A DNA stretch of 64,000 bases from Kitasatospora setae KM-6054 (lineage in GTDB: Bacteria; Actinomycetota; Actinomycetes; Streptomycetales; Streptomycetaceae). The notes under the pieces were generated by a model, which did not search any database, had not been told where the DNA came from, and saw only the letters and a program-made list of their open reading frames with translations. The stretch is from NCBI RefSeq assembly GCF_000269985.1, contig NC_016109.1:2542001-2606000 (forward strand). Direction: 5' to 3'. A program made the position numbers and the translations under genes. Below, piece by piece: positions 38,211 to 47,307 of the stretch; position 1 is the first letter of the stretch, and each line of letters starts with the position of its first letter.

Positions 38211-38963
38211 TCACTGACCGGCCGGCCCCCACAGCAGGTCGGTGCAGCGGGCGTACGTGTCGCGCCAGTGCGGCCAGTGGCGCACCGTCTCGTCGTCGCA
38301 GTCGGCGAGCAGCCGGTCGATCTGGGCGGGCTCGACGCCCTCCAGCAGCCAGACCAGGGCGTCGGAGGCGGACGGGCCGTCGGCGAAGCGCAGCAGGTCG
38401 AGCAGTTCGGGCAGGGTGCCGATCCGGGATCCGGGCTGGAAGACGCCCTCCATCCGGGGCAGCAGTTGGCGTTCCTCGATCCGCAGGTGGGTCTCCACCC
38501 GGGCGGCCAGTTCCTCGACCGCGTAGGAGACCGGCCAGGAGCTGGCGGGGTCGCGGGTGGCGATGCCGACCAGGGTGGTGGTGCGGGTGAAGCACTGGTC
38601 GAGGTTGTGGTGGTCGGACTCCAGCCAGTTGAGCAGCAGCCGCAGCTCGGGCGCGAAGCGGCGCAGCACCGGCCAGAGCCGGGTGTCCTGCTGCTCGTGG
38701 TGGCAGGTGACCATCGCGGTGACGAAGTCCCAGTGCCGCTTCAGCGCCTGGGCGGTCTCGTGGTCGTCGGGCTGGAGCAGGCGCAGCGCCTGCGGGATCC
38801 GGGCGAGGTCGCGGCGGACGGCGGCGTGCACCAGGCGCAGCCCGGCGAACGCCAAGGGCTCGACCGCGGGAGCGGCGGACGCCCCGTCGCGGCGGACCGC
38901 GGTGTCGCTGCCCTGCGGCGCGGGGACGGTCGTGGGGCCGACGGACAGCAGGTGACGGGACAT
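38211..38963 (-). CDS. Hemerythrin-like HHE-domain protein
   Basis: The start at 38963 gives 250 residues. After 50 Ala/Pro-rich residues, a four-helix bundle carries histidine/glutamate pairs: MVTCHHEQQDTRLWPVL, WLESDHHNLDQCF and AARVETHLRIEERQLLPRME. This is the spacing of HHE cation-binding proteins, which hold a di-iron centre and sense or bind oxygen, NO or peroxide. It is transcribed leftward toward the TetR gene. An upstream in-frame start at 39056 is possible but has no ribosome site I can see. Confidence 0.88.
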   Translation of the reverse strand: MSRHLLSVGPTTVPAPQGSDTAVRRDGASAAPAVEPLAFAGLRLVHAAVRRDLARIPQALRLLQPDDHETAQALKRHWDFVTAMVTCHHEQQDTRLWPVLRRFAPELRLLLNWLESDHHNLDQCFTRTTTLVGIATRDPASSWPVSYAVEELAARVETHLRIEERQLLPRMEGVFQPGSRIGTLPELLDLLRFADGPSASDALVWLLEGVEPAQIDRLLADCDDETVRHWPHWRDTYARCTDLLWGPAGQ

Positions 38964-39170
38964 GGCGCTCTCTTCGGGACGGTCTGGGCTTGCCGGAGGG
39001 GGCCGCGGTGCGGCGCCCCGGTCCGGTTCTCCGGTTCGCGGCTCCAGGGTGACCACAGTCCATCAGGGACGAATGAACGACCGATTGCTGTGCAGGTCAG
39101 CACGTTTTCCGGCCGCTCCGGCGCGGTTCTGACGGACTTTCGCCCCCACCGCCTACCCACCCCGCCCCGT

Positions 39171-39244
39171 CTCAGTCGGCCCCGGCTCGATCGGCCTCCG
39201 GCCCCGACTCAGTCGGCCCCGGCTCAGTCGGCCTCCGGCCCGGC
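39171..39244. repeat. 37-bp tandem repeat covering the esterase stop codon
   Basis: Two copies (39171-39207 and 39208-39244) begin CTCAGTCGGCCCCGGCTC. They differ at only a few bases. The right copy contains the last codons and stop of the leftward esterase gene; the left copy is untranslated. It is a second case in this window of a tandem duplication centred on a stop codon. Confidence 0.8.
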
Positions 39245-40267
39245 GGTGTTGGCGGTCAGCCACTCCAGCGTGGTCGGGATCATCTTCTTGAAGTCGGAGG
39301 TGAGGTGCTTGCCGCCGGGCTGCTCGTAGTACTCGACGGTGGTGGGCGCCTTGGCCTTGGCGATCCAGTTCTTCACCAGCTTGGTCTCGTACCCGTTGGC
39401 GCCGCCGGCGGTGGCCAGCATCCGCACGTCGGCGGTGCCGGTGCCGATCAGCTGGTCGGGGCTGTTGGCCAGGCGCTCCTGCTCGTGGCCCTTCCAGAGC
39501 GGCGAGTCGGGGTTCCAGTAGCCGTCGATCGGCACCGCGGCCTTGAACACGTCGGGGTGCTGCAGGGCGAGCTTGGCACTGCAGAACGCGCCGGTGGAGG
39601 CGCCCATCACGGCCCAGCCGTCGCGGCCCTTGAGGGTGCGGAAGTTGGCGCGGACGAAGTCGGGGATGTCCTGGGACATCCAGGTGCCGATCTTCGGCTG
39701 GCCGGGGATGTCGGCGCACTCCAGCGCCTTGGCCTCGTTGGAGTCGAGGTTCTGCACCGGCATGATCATGATGAACGGGTGGGCCTTGCCCTGGGTGACC
39801 ATCTGCTGGTCGATCTCCTGGATCGGCAGCTGGTTGTCGGTCCAGGTGTTGTAGCCGGCGCTCTGCCCGCCCGCGTAGAGGGTGAGCACCGGGAAGCCGG
39901 TGTTCGCGTACTTCGGGTCGTTGTACTGCGGGGGCAGCCAGACCCACACCTTGCCGCTGACCCCGGACTTGGGGCCGGCCAGCGTGGTCATCAGGATCGG
40001 GCCGGCCGAGGTGTCCCGGGCCTTGGAGAACTGGGTGGCCGGGCCGGTCGGCATCAGCACCTTGGTCGGCTTGGGCGGGGCGCTGCTGCTGGCGGGGGCG
40101 GAGGGCGTGGCACTGCCGGAACCCTGGTTGGCGGAGATCGCCGCCCGGGCGTCCCCGGCTCCGGTGCCGGTGCCGGCACTGCCGCAGGCGGTGAGCGGGA
40201 CGGCGAGGGCGAGCAGGGCGACGGCCGCCAGCGGGCGGCGGGCGGCGGGGCGGGGCTGCGGCAGCAC
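39224..40267 (-). CDS. Esterase/antigen-85-fold lipoprotein
   Basis: The 347-residue protein starts with GTG after a GGAGAG site. A signal peptide ends in the lipobox PLTAC, and a Ser/Pro/Ala linker follows. The rest is an alpha/beta hydrolase of the esterase D/antigen 85 type. VWVWLPPQYNDPKYANTGFPVLTLY opens it, GWAVMGASTGAFCSAKLAL holds the nucleophile serine in GxSxG, and GGKHLTSDF near the end supplies the histidine. It probably hydrolyses or transfers acyl groups at the cell surface. No mycolate genes are near, so a simple esterase is likelier. Confidence 0.88.
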   Translation of the reverse strand: MLPQPRPAARRPLAAVALLALAVPLTACGSAGTGTGAGDARAAISANQGSGSATPSAPASSSAPPKPTKVLMPTGPATQFSKARDTSAGPILMTTLAGPKSGVSGKVWVWLPPQYNDPKYANTGFPVLTLYAGGQSAGYNTWTDNQLPIQEIDQQMVTQGKAHPFIMIMPVQNLDSNEAKALECADIPGQPKIGTWMSQDIPDFVRANFRTLKGRDGWAVMGASTGAFCSAKLALQHPDVFKAAVPIDGYWNPDSPLWKGHEQERLANSPDQLIGTGTADVRMLATAGGANGYETKLVKNWIAKAKAPTTVEYYEQPGGKHLTSDFKKMIPTTLEWLTANTAGPEAD

Positions 40268-40461
40268 GGTGGTCTCTCCGGGCGGGGGCGCACCCGGCAG
40301 CCGGGTGCAGGCCCTGGTCAGTGGTCGGGGGACGGCCGCGACGCGGTCACCGGCCCTCCCCCGGGGTAGGGCCCCGGCCGCACGGCGCTGCGGCGGTCCG
40401 GACCTCCCGTGATCCTATGACGTGGCGCCCCCCGAAGCGGTTGCGCCGGGACCCACAACCC

Positions 40462-40501
40462 GCCGGTCGGCGGGGGTGGTTCCGGCCGGTCGGCGGGGGT
40501 G
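40462..40501. repeat. 17-bp direct repeat in the esterase/SDR intergenic region
   Basis: GCCGGTCGGCGGGGGTG occurs at 40462-40478 and again at 40485-40501. It lies in the 414-bp gap between the esterase start and the SDR start (40268-40681). Apart from this the gap is GC-rich sequence in which I see no reliable promoter pair or gene. Confidence 0.6.
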
Positions 40502-40681
40502 CCGACCGGGCACGGCCCGCCCCGACCCGGCCGGTCGACCGGAACGCCGGCCCGGCGCGGCGCGACTCGCGGGCCCCCGGGCCCGGCGCGGCGCGGCCTG
40601 GACGTTCCTCCGGCTGACGCGGCGGCCCGGCCCGGCGATCATGGGGGTCCGCGTCCGTGAACCACCCCGAGGAGTGTGCGC

Positions 40682-41428
40682 GTGTCCCAGCAGGTTGCCG
40701 TCATCACCGGCGCGGGCAGCGGCGTCGGCCGCGCCGTGGCCCGCGAACTCGCCTCGGCCGGCTGGCGGCTGGTGCTGGCCGGGCGCCGGGCCGGGCCGCT
40801 CGCGGAGACCGCCGCCGGGCTCGGGCCCGGACGGGTGCTGGCGGTGCCCGCCGACGTCACCGACGAACGGCAGGTCGAGGCGCTGTTCGACGCCGCGACC
40901 GGGCACTTCGGCCGGGTCGACCTGCTGTTCAACAACGCCGGGATGTTCGGCCCGTCCGCCCCGGTCGAGGAGGTCGCGGCGGCCGACTGGCGGGCCGTGG
41001 TCGACCTCAACCTGACCGGCGCGTTCCTCTGCGCGCAGGCCGCGTTCCGCCGGATGAGGGCGCAGGACCCGCAGGGCGGCCGGATCGTCAACAACGGCTC
41101 GGTCTCCGCCCACGTGCCCCGCCCGCACGCGATCGCCTACACCGCGACCAAGCACGCCGTCACCGGCCTGACCCGCGCCCTCTCCCTGGAGGGCCGCCCG
41201 TACCGGATCGCCTGCGGGCAGATCGACATCGGCAACGCGGCCACCGACATGACCTCGGCGATGGGCGCGGGCGTCCGGCAGGCCGACGGCCGGACCGCGC
41301 CCGAGCCGACCATGGACGTCGCGGACGTGGCCCGGACGGTGCGGCACATGGCGGAGCTGCCGCTGGAGGCGAACGTGCAGTTCGCCACCGTGATGGCCAC
41401 CGCCATGCCGTACATCGGCCGCGGCTGA
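40682..41428 (+). CDS. Short-chain dehydrogenase/reductase
   Basis: The GTG at 40682 has GAGGAG seven bases upstream and gives 248 residues. The cofactor loop is [17 protein letters not shown], the strand-end AGRRAG suggests NADP preference, and NNAGMFG, NNGSVSA and [11 protein letters not shown] complete the SDR signature. The C-terminal [27 protein letters not shown] is common in actinomycete SDRs annotated as oxidoreductases of unknown substrate. It stands alone, converging with the amylase gene across a long hairpin. Confidence 0.93.
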   Translation: MSQQVAVITGAGSGVGRAVARELASAGWRLVLAGRRAGPLAETAAGLGPGRVLAVPADVTDERQVEALFDAATGHFGRVDLLFNNAGMFGPSAPVEEVAAADWRAVVDLNLTGAFLCAQAAFRRMRAQDPQGGRIVNNGSVSAHVPRPHAIAYTATKHAVTGLTRALSLEGRPYRIACGQIDIGNAATDMTSAMGAGVRQADGRTAPEPTMDVADVARTVRHMAELPLEANVQFATVMATAMPYIGRG

Positions 41429-41474
41429 CGCCTCCGCCCGGACGGCGCCCCGCCCCGCCCCGCCCCGGACGCGC

Positions 41475-41507
41475 CGGAATCCCGGCTCCCCCGGAGCCGG
41501 GATTCCG
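41475..41507. terminator. Bidirectional hairpin terminator between SDR and amylase genes
   Basis: A perfect 15-bp stem (left arm CGGAATCCCGGCTCC, 41475-41489; right arm 41493-41507) closes a CCC loop. It is centred between two convergent stop codons (41428 and 41525). Confidence 0.85.
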
Positions 41508-41524
41508 CGCGCCACCCGCCGGGC

Positions 41525-43663
41525 TCAGCCCCGCCAGGTGTCGTTCAGCACCACCTTGCCGCTCGCCGGGACGGTCGCGGTGCGGTTGGCGCCGCTCTCC
41601 CAGGTGACGTTCCCGGCGGCGTCCTTGCGGACGTACTTGTACTGGATCGCGGTGCCCGGGTTCAGCGCCGCGTCCAGCTTCCACACGGGGTAGGCCGCGG
41701 CAGAGAGCGGCAGCGCCTTCGAGGTGTCCCAGCCGCCGAGCTCGGCCGCGTCGCCGACCACGTAGATGTTCTGGCCGACCACGGTGGTCGCGTTCACCGC
41801 GAAGGACGCGCCGGTCCCGACCGACGGCGCAGCGGTGGCCGACGGCGAAGCGGACGCCGACGCCGAAGCCGACGCCGTCGCGCACGGGTCGCCGGAGCCG
41901 ACCGCGCCGTCCTTGACGGTGACGTTCCCGGCGCCCAGCGGGTAGTTGTTGCCGCCGTTGTTGTCCCAGGTGCCGTTGCCGTTGTTGAAGGTGGCGGTGA
42001 GGCCGGTGGCGCCGCCCAGGGCGACGGTCTTCTTCACCCAGCCGGTGCACGCCGCGTCCATCGCGACGCCGGGCACGGTGGTCCAACTGCCGCCGGTGGG
42101 CGCGTAGTGCAGGTCGTAGGCCGACCAGTTCCTGTTCGTCGAGTAGAAGACGGTGGCGCTGTTCCCGGTGCCAGTGGCCGAGGCCGAGGCCGAGGCGGAA
42201 GCGGACGGGGTCGGGGTCGGCGTCGCGGCGGACCCGCCGCCCGCGCCGACGTACAGCGCGACCGCGTCGCCCGCGCCGACGGTGGCGGTGAACCTGCCGT
42301 CCGTGCCGACGGTGTGGGTCGGGCCGGTGCAGCCGCCGCCGTTCACCGGGTCGCCGTGCTGGACGTCGCAGTAGACGCCGGCCGGCAGCGAGGTCTGGAA
42401 GGTCTGGGTGATCGCGCCGGACTCCCGGTTGATCGCGACGTAGCCCTTGTCGCCGCGGCCGAAGCCGATCGCGTTGTTGCCGTTGGACCACCAGTTGGTG
42501 AGGCCGGTGCCGGCGACCGCGTTGCGGAAGCCGACCATGTTGGCGACCTGCCGCCAGGCGTGGGTGCAGTTCCAGCCGTCCTGGTAGCAGGCGTTGACGG
42601 TGCCGCCGTTGGGCGGGCCGTCGTCGTTGCCGCTGAACGCGTAGCCGGAGTAGACGTTCGGCGAGCCGTACGGGTTGGCCAGCATGAAGACGTTGGCCAG
42701 CGTGTACGCGGAGCCGTACTTGTAGGTGAGGGTGGAGCCGTTGCGCTCGGTGTCCCAGTTGTCGACGAAGGTGCGGGCCTGGGCGGAGCCGAGCAGGCCG
42801 CTGCCCCAGCTCTGCAGGTCGGAGATCCTCCCGCCGTTGAAGGCGCTCTTCAGCCAGGTCGCGGAGCGGAACTCGTCGACGTCGCCGGTGCCGGTGTACT
42901 CGCCGGGCTGGACGGCCTCGCCCGCGCCGTAGATGACCTCCTGCACCCAGTAGGCGTTCGGGTTGCTCACCTTGGACTTGATCGCGGCCAGGTCGCTCGC
43001 GGCGATGTGCTTGGCGGCGTCGATCCGGAAGCCGTCGACGCCCAGGGTCAGCAGGTCGCTCAGGTAGTCGGCGATGGTCTGCTGCACGTAGGCGGAGCCG
43101 GTGTTGAGGTCGGAGAGGCCGACCAGCTCGCAGTTCTGCACGTTGGAGCGGTCGCCGTAGTTGCTGATCGACGTCCGGCAGGAGTGGAAGTCCTGGTCCT
43201 GGTAGTAACCCGGGTAGGTGTACTTGGTGTAGTTGGTGCCGCCGGTGCCGGTGCCGCTGCCCGCGCTCATGTGGTTGACCACCGCGTCGGCGATCACCTT
43301 GACGCCCGCGGCGTGGCAGGCGGCGACCATGTTCCGGAACGAGGCGCGGTCGCCGAGCCGGCCGGCGATCTTGTAGCTGACGGGCTGGTAGGAGGTCCAC
43401 CACTGGCTGCCCTGGACGTGCTCCTCGGCCGGGGAGACCTCGACGAAGCCGTAGCCCTTGGGGCCGAGGGTGTCGGTGCACGCCTTGGCCACCGAGTCGA
43501 ACTTCCACTCGAACAGGGTGGCGGTGACGTCCTTGCCGCCCGGCGGGGTGGCGGTGGCGGTGGGCGCGAGCGCGAACCCGGCGCCGACCGAGAGGCCGAG
43601 GGCGGCGAGCGCGGTGCCGGCGGCGGCGAGGCGCCTTCTGCGGGTGGGGGCGGAAGTGGGCAA
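41525..43663 (-). CDS. Secreted alpha-amylase (GH13) with two starch-binding modules
   Basis: A TTG start with AGGAG seven bases upstream gives 712 residues. A twin-Arg-rich signal peptide ([27 protein letters not shown]) precedes the GH13 barrel: [10 protein letters not shown] (region I), [10 protein letters not shown] (nucleophile Asp), WVQEVIYG (acid/base Glu) and [11 protein letters not shown] (region IV, with Trp where the general consensus has His). After an Ala/Ser/Pro/Thr linker comes a CBM25-like module ([35 protein letters not shown]). A second linker leads to a CBM20 module ([39 protein letters not shown]). It hydrolyses raw starch outside the cell. A promoter and GCAAG-type operators lie upstream. 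Confidence 0.95.
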   Translation of the reverse strand: MPTSAPTRRRRLAAAGTALAALGLSVGAGFALAPTATATPPGGKDVTATLFEWKFDSVAKACTDTLGPKGYGFVEVSPAEEHVQGSQWWTSYQPVSYKIAGRLGDRASFRNMVAACHAAGVKVIADAVVNHMSAGSGTGTGGTNYTKYTYPGYYQDQDFHSCRTSISNYGDRSNVQNCELVGLSDLNTGSAYVQQTIADYLSDLLTLGVDGFRIDAAKHIAASDLAAIKSKVSNPNAYWVQEVIYGAGEAVQPGEYTGTGDVDEFRSATWLKSAFNGGRISDLQSWGSGLLGSAQARTFVDNWDTERNGSTLTYKYGSAYTLANVFMLANPYGSPNVYSGYAFSGNDDGPPNGGTVNACYQDGWNCTHAWRQVANMVGFRNAVAGTGLTNWWSNGNNAIGFGRGDKGYVAINRESGAITQTFQTSLPAGVYCDVQHGDPVNGGGCTGPTHTVGTDGRFTATVGAGDAVALYVGAGGGSAATPTPTPSASASASASATGTGNSATVFYSTNRNWSAYDLHYAPTGGSWTTVPGVAMDAACTGWVKKTVALGGATGLTATFNNGNGTWDNNGGNNYPLGAGNVTVKDGAVGSGDPCATASASASASASPSATAAPSVGTGASFAVNATTVVGQNIYVVGDAAELGGWDTSKALPLSAAAYPVWKLDAALNPGTAIQYKYVRKDAAGNVTWESGANRTATVPASGKVVLNDTWRG

Positions 43664-43783
43664 GGGGGAGCTCCTGGGGGGAGACCCGGGCCGCGGACGC
43701 AGGTCACGGAACGGGAGGGCGGCAGGGTGGGGGGCCGCGACGGCGGGGGTGGTGCCGTCAGCGCGACGGGGGGAGGGTCGCTA

Positions 43784-43829
43784 CTGCAAGGACGCTGCAA
43801 ACACGTTGAAACTTGCTGGAAACTTGCAG
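43784..43829 (-). promoter_or_regulatory. Cluster of CTGCAAG/CTTGCAG operator motifs upstream of amylase
   Basis: CTGCAAG (43784-43790), CTGCAAA (43795-43801) and CTTGCAG (43823-43829) are mixed with GAAACTTGC twice at an 11-bp period (43808-43816 and 43819-43827). They sit at and just after the expected transcription start, where a LacI-type repressor such as MalR/Reg1 could block amylase expression. Closely similar motifs are found at the amylopullulanase promoter. Confidence 0.6.
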
Positions 43830-43836
43830 TGGCATG

Positions 43837-43865
43837 ACCATAGGGTTCGCTCGGACCCCCGTCAA
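43837..43865 (-). promoter_or_regulatory. Amylase promoter
   Basis: Reading leftward, TTGACG (43865-43860), a 17-bp spacer and TATGGT (43842-43837) match the vegetative consensus well. Transcription would start near 43829, inside the operator cluster, giving a leader of about 165 bases to the TTG at 43663. Confidence 0.7.
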
Positions 43866-43966
43866 GGGAGGTTGCACGCCCGTGACCTGCCGTTGGTCCC
43901 CCGCGCGAACGGCAGCGCCGGCCCCCGCTGACGGTTCGTCAACGGTGGACCGGCGCTCCCGGCGCG

Positions 43967-43986
43967 GCCGCGGCGGCCGCCGCGGC
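43967..43986. terminator. 20-bp perfect palindrome at the glycosyltransferase stop
   Basis: GCCGCGGCGGCCGCCGCGGC reads the same on both strands and touches the stop codon at 43987-43989. It could form a hairpin that ends the leftward glycosyltransferase message, although a loopless palindrome is not ideal. Confidence 0.4.
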
Positions 43987-45168
43987 TCAGCCCAACTGCC
44001 GCTCGATCAGGTCACAGGCCCGGGCGGTGCCGCCTTCGGACGCCGCCCGCGCGCGCAGTTCGCGCGAGCGGGCCGCCACCGCCGGGTCGCCGACCAGCTC
44101 GGCCAGCGCCGCCCGCAGCGCCTGCGGGGTGGCGTCCGCCGTGTCGATCCGGCGGGCGACGCCGAGCTCGACCAGCCGGTCGGCGTTCATGAACTGCTCG
44201 GCGGCCTGCGGCACCGCGATCATCGGCACCCCGGCGAGCAGGCCCTCCCCGCAGCCGCCCATGCCGGCGTGCGTGACGAAGGCGTCGGCCTGCGCCAGCA
44301 CCGCGCGCTGCGGCACCCAGGAGCGCACCTCGACGCCGGCCGGGACCTCCCCCAGCTCCGCCGGGTCGGTGTGCTTCCCGATCTGCAGCACCAGGTGCCA
44401 GCCGGGGAGGTCGCCGAAGGCGGCCAGGCAGTTGCGGTAGAACTCCGGCTGCCGGGTGAAGGCCGAGCCGAGCGAGACCAGCAGCACCTGCTCCGCCCCG
44501 GCGGGACGCCGCCAACTCCCCTGCTCGGCCCGCAGGTCGAAGCACGGGCCGACGAAGTCCACCGCCTTCCGGTCGACCCGGTCGGCGTGCGGCTGCATCG
44601 CCTCGGTGATCATCGCGACGGCCCGCTCGGGCCGCCCGGAGAACGCGTCGACGTCGAGCGTGGTGGCGCCGCTGCCCGCCAGCCACTCCGCGAACCGGGC
44701 GAAGTAGGCGTCGGCACCCGGCAGTTGCCGCAGCCGGCCGCCGATCTCGTCCTGGTAGCCGTCCCAGCCGACGATCGTCGGCGAGAGCTGCACGATCGGC
44801 CGCCGCTGCGCCTCGGCCAGCGCCCGGGCCGCGTACGCGCCGATGTCGTACAGGTAGAGGTCGGCGGGGTCGGCGTCGTAGTGCGCGCGCAGCCGGGGCA
44901 GCATGGCGATGGCGTCCTCCAGGAAGACCCGCATCGCGGCGATCGGGTCGTCCGGCCAGTCGTGGTCGGCGACCGGCAGGGTGGAGGGGCAGGGGACGAG
45001 CTCGGCGCCGGTGGGGGCGATCAGTTCGGCGGCCGAGGGGTCGTTGGCGTACGTCACCCGGTGGCCGCGGGCGACGAGTTCGCGGATCACCTCCAGGCTC
45101 GGGCGGACGTGGCTGACGGCCGGGATGCCGACCATGGCGATGTGGGCGCGACGGGGTACACGGGTCAT
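43987..45168 (-). CDS. MGT-family macrolide-type glycosyltransferase
   Basis: The 393-residue GT-B enzyme begins AHIAMVGIPAVSHVRPSLEVIRELVARGHRVTYA. The donor-binding signature is SWVPQRAVLAQADAFVTHAGMGGCGEGLLAGVPMIAVPQAAEQFMNADRL. This is the pattern (key part HAGMGGxxEGLxxGVPMxxxPQ) of macrolide-inactivating and related UDP-sugar glycosyltransferases. It may glucosylate macrolides or endogenous polyketides as self-protection. The ribosome site before the ATG is weak. A nine-codon leaderless reading frame lies 122 bases upstream on the same strand, hinting at leader-controlled expression. Confidence 0.88.
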   Translation of the reverse strand: MTRVPRRAHIAMVGIPAVSHVRPSLEVIRELVARGHRVTYANDPSAAELIAPTGAELVPCPSTLPVADHDWPDDPIAAMRVFLEDAIAMLPRLRAHYDADPADLYLYDIGAYAARALAEAQRRPIVQLSPTIVGWDGYQDEIGGRLRQLPGADAYFARFAEWLAGSGATTLDVDAFSGRPERAVAMITEAMQPHADRVDRKAVDFVGPCFDLRAEQGSWRRPAGAEQVLLVSLGSAFTRQPEFYRNCLAAFGDLPGWHLVLQIGKHTDPAELGEVPAGVEVRSWVPQRAVLAQADAFVTHAGMGGCGEGLLAGVPMIAVPQAAEQFMNADRLVELGVARRIDTADATPQALRAALAELVGDPAVAARSRELRARAASEGGTARACDLIERQLG

Positions 45169-45290
45169 GCGGAGAGCACCTGCTTCCGTTCTACGGGGGC
45201 GTGGACAACACACCGCACCGCCGGGGCACCGTCGTTCGGGCGCGCGCGGGCGGGCGGGACGCGTGGGCTCGGGGCACTGCCCCGGCCGCG

Positions 45291-45320
45291 TCAGCCGTAG
45301 ATCTGCTGGAAGGAGGACAT
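45291..45320 (-). CDS. Nine-residue leader peptide (MSSFQQIYG) upstream of glycosyltransferase
   Basis: On the minus strand ATG-TCC-TCC-TTC-CAG-CAG-ATC-TAC-GGC-TGA spans 45320-45291. TAGGGT ends six bases before the ATG, so a leaderless transcript could begin with this codon. The 122 bases to the glycosyltransferase contain GGGGCAGTGCCCC and a second TGCCCC that could compete for the same partner, as in attenuators. Too short for homology support. Confidence 0.4.
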   Translation of the reverse strand: MSSFQQIYG

Positions 45321-45410
45321 GCCGGGACCCTAACCCGGAACCGCCCGCCCCGCATCCGATTAACGGACGCCCCGCGGAACGCCCCGCAGAACGCCCCGCG
45401 GAACGCGGAA

Positions 45411-45440
45411 GGCTCCCGGGGGCCGGAAACCCCGGGAGCC
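45411..45440 (-). terminator. Terminator of amtB-glnK
   Basis: GGCTCCCGGGG and CCCCGGGAGCC form a perfect 11-bp stem with an 8-base loop, 21 bases after the glnK stop codon. Confidence 0.85.
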
Positions 45441-45460
45441 TCAAGCGGATTGACCGGTCG

Positions 45461-47127
<1,667 letters not shown>

Positions 47128-47171
47128 GCGGGGAGTGTCGCCGGGCCGGATTTCGCGCCGCCGTCACGGGT

Positions 47172-47205
47172 GTTTCGACGGTGTTTCGTGTTGCCCGGGG
47201 GTTTC
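47172..47205 (-). promoter_or_regulatory. GlnR-box-like repeats upstream of amtB
   Basis: On the amtB strand GAAAC occurs at the positions corresponding to 47172-47176, 47183-47187 and 47201-47205, with GCAAC at 47190-47194. They form two pairs, each with an 11-bp period (five bases plus six spacer). This matches the layout of GlnR boxes of actinomycete nitrogen genes, 45 to 80 bases before the ATG. Exact consensus agreement is partial. Confidence 0.5.
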
Positions 47206-47255
47206 CGGAATCTCACCGCCCGGACGCCCCCGGACGCCCCTGGACGCACCCGCGC

Positions 47256-47292
47256 CGTTGCCCGGCGGCCGCGGGGCGGCTGCCGGGCAACG
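47256..47292 (-). terminator. Terminator of the M4 protease gene
   Basis: CGTTGCCCGGC and GCCGGGCAACG form a perfect 11-bp stem with a 15-base loop, 15 bases after the protease stop. Confidence 0.8.
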
Positions 47293-47307
47293 GCTGGTGA
47301 GGGTGGG

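Noticed and set aside
40268..40681. A hidden small gene or RNA in the esterase/SDR gap
   Set aside because: Open frames here lack family motifs and ribosome sites, and only a 17-bp direct repeat is evident.
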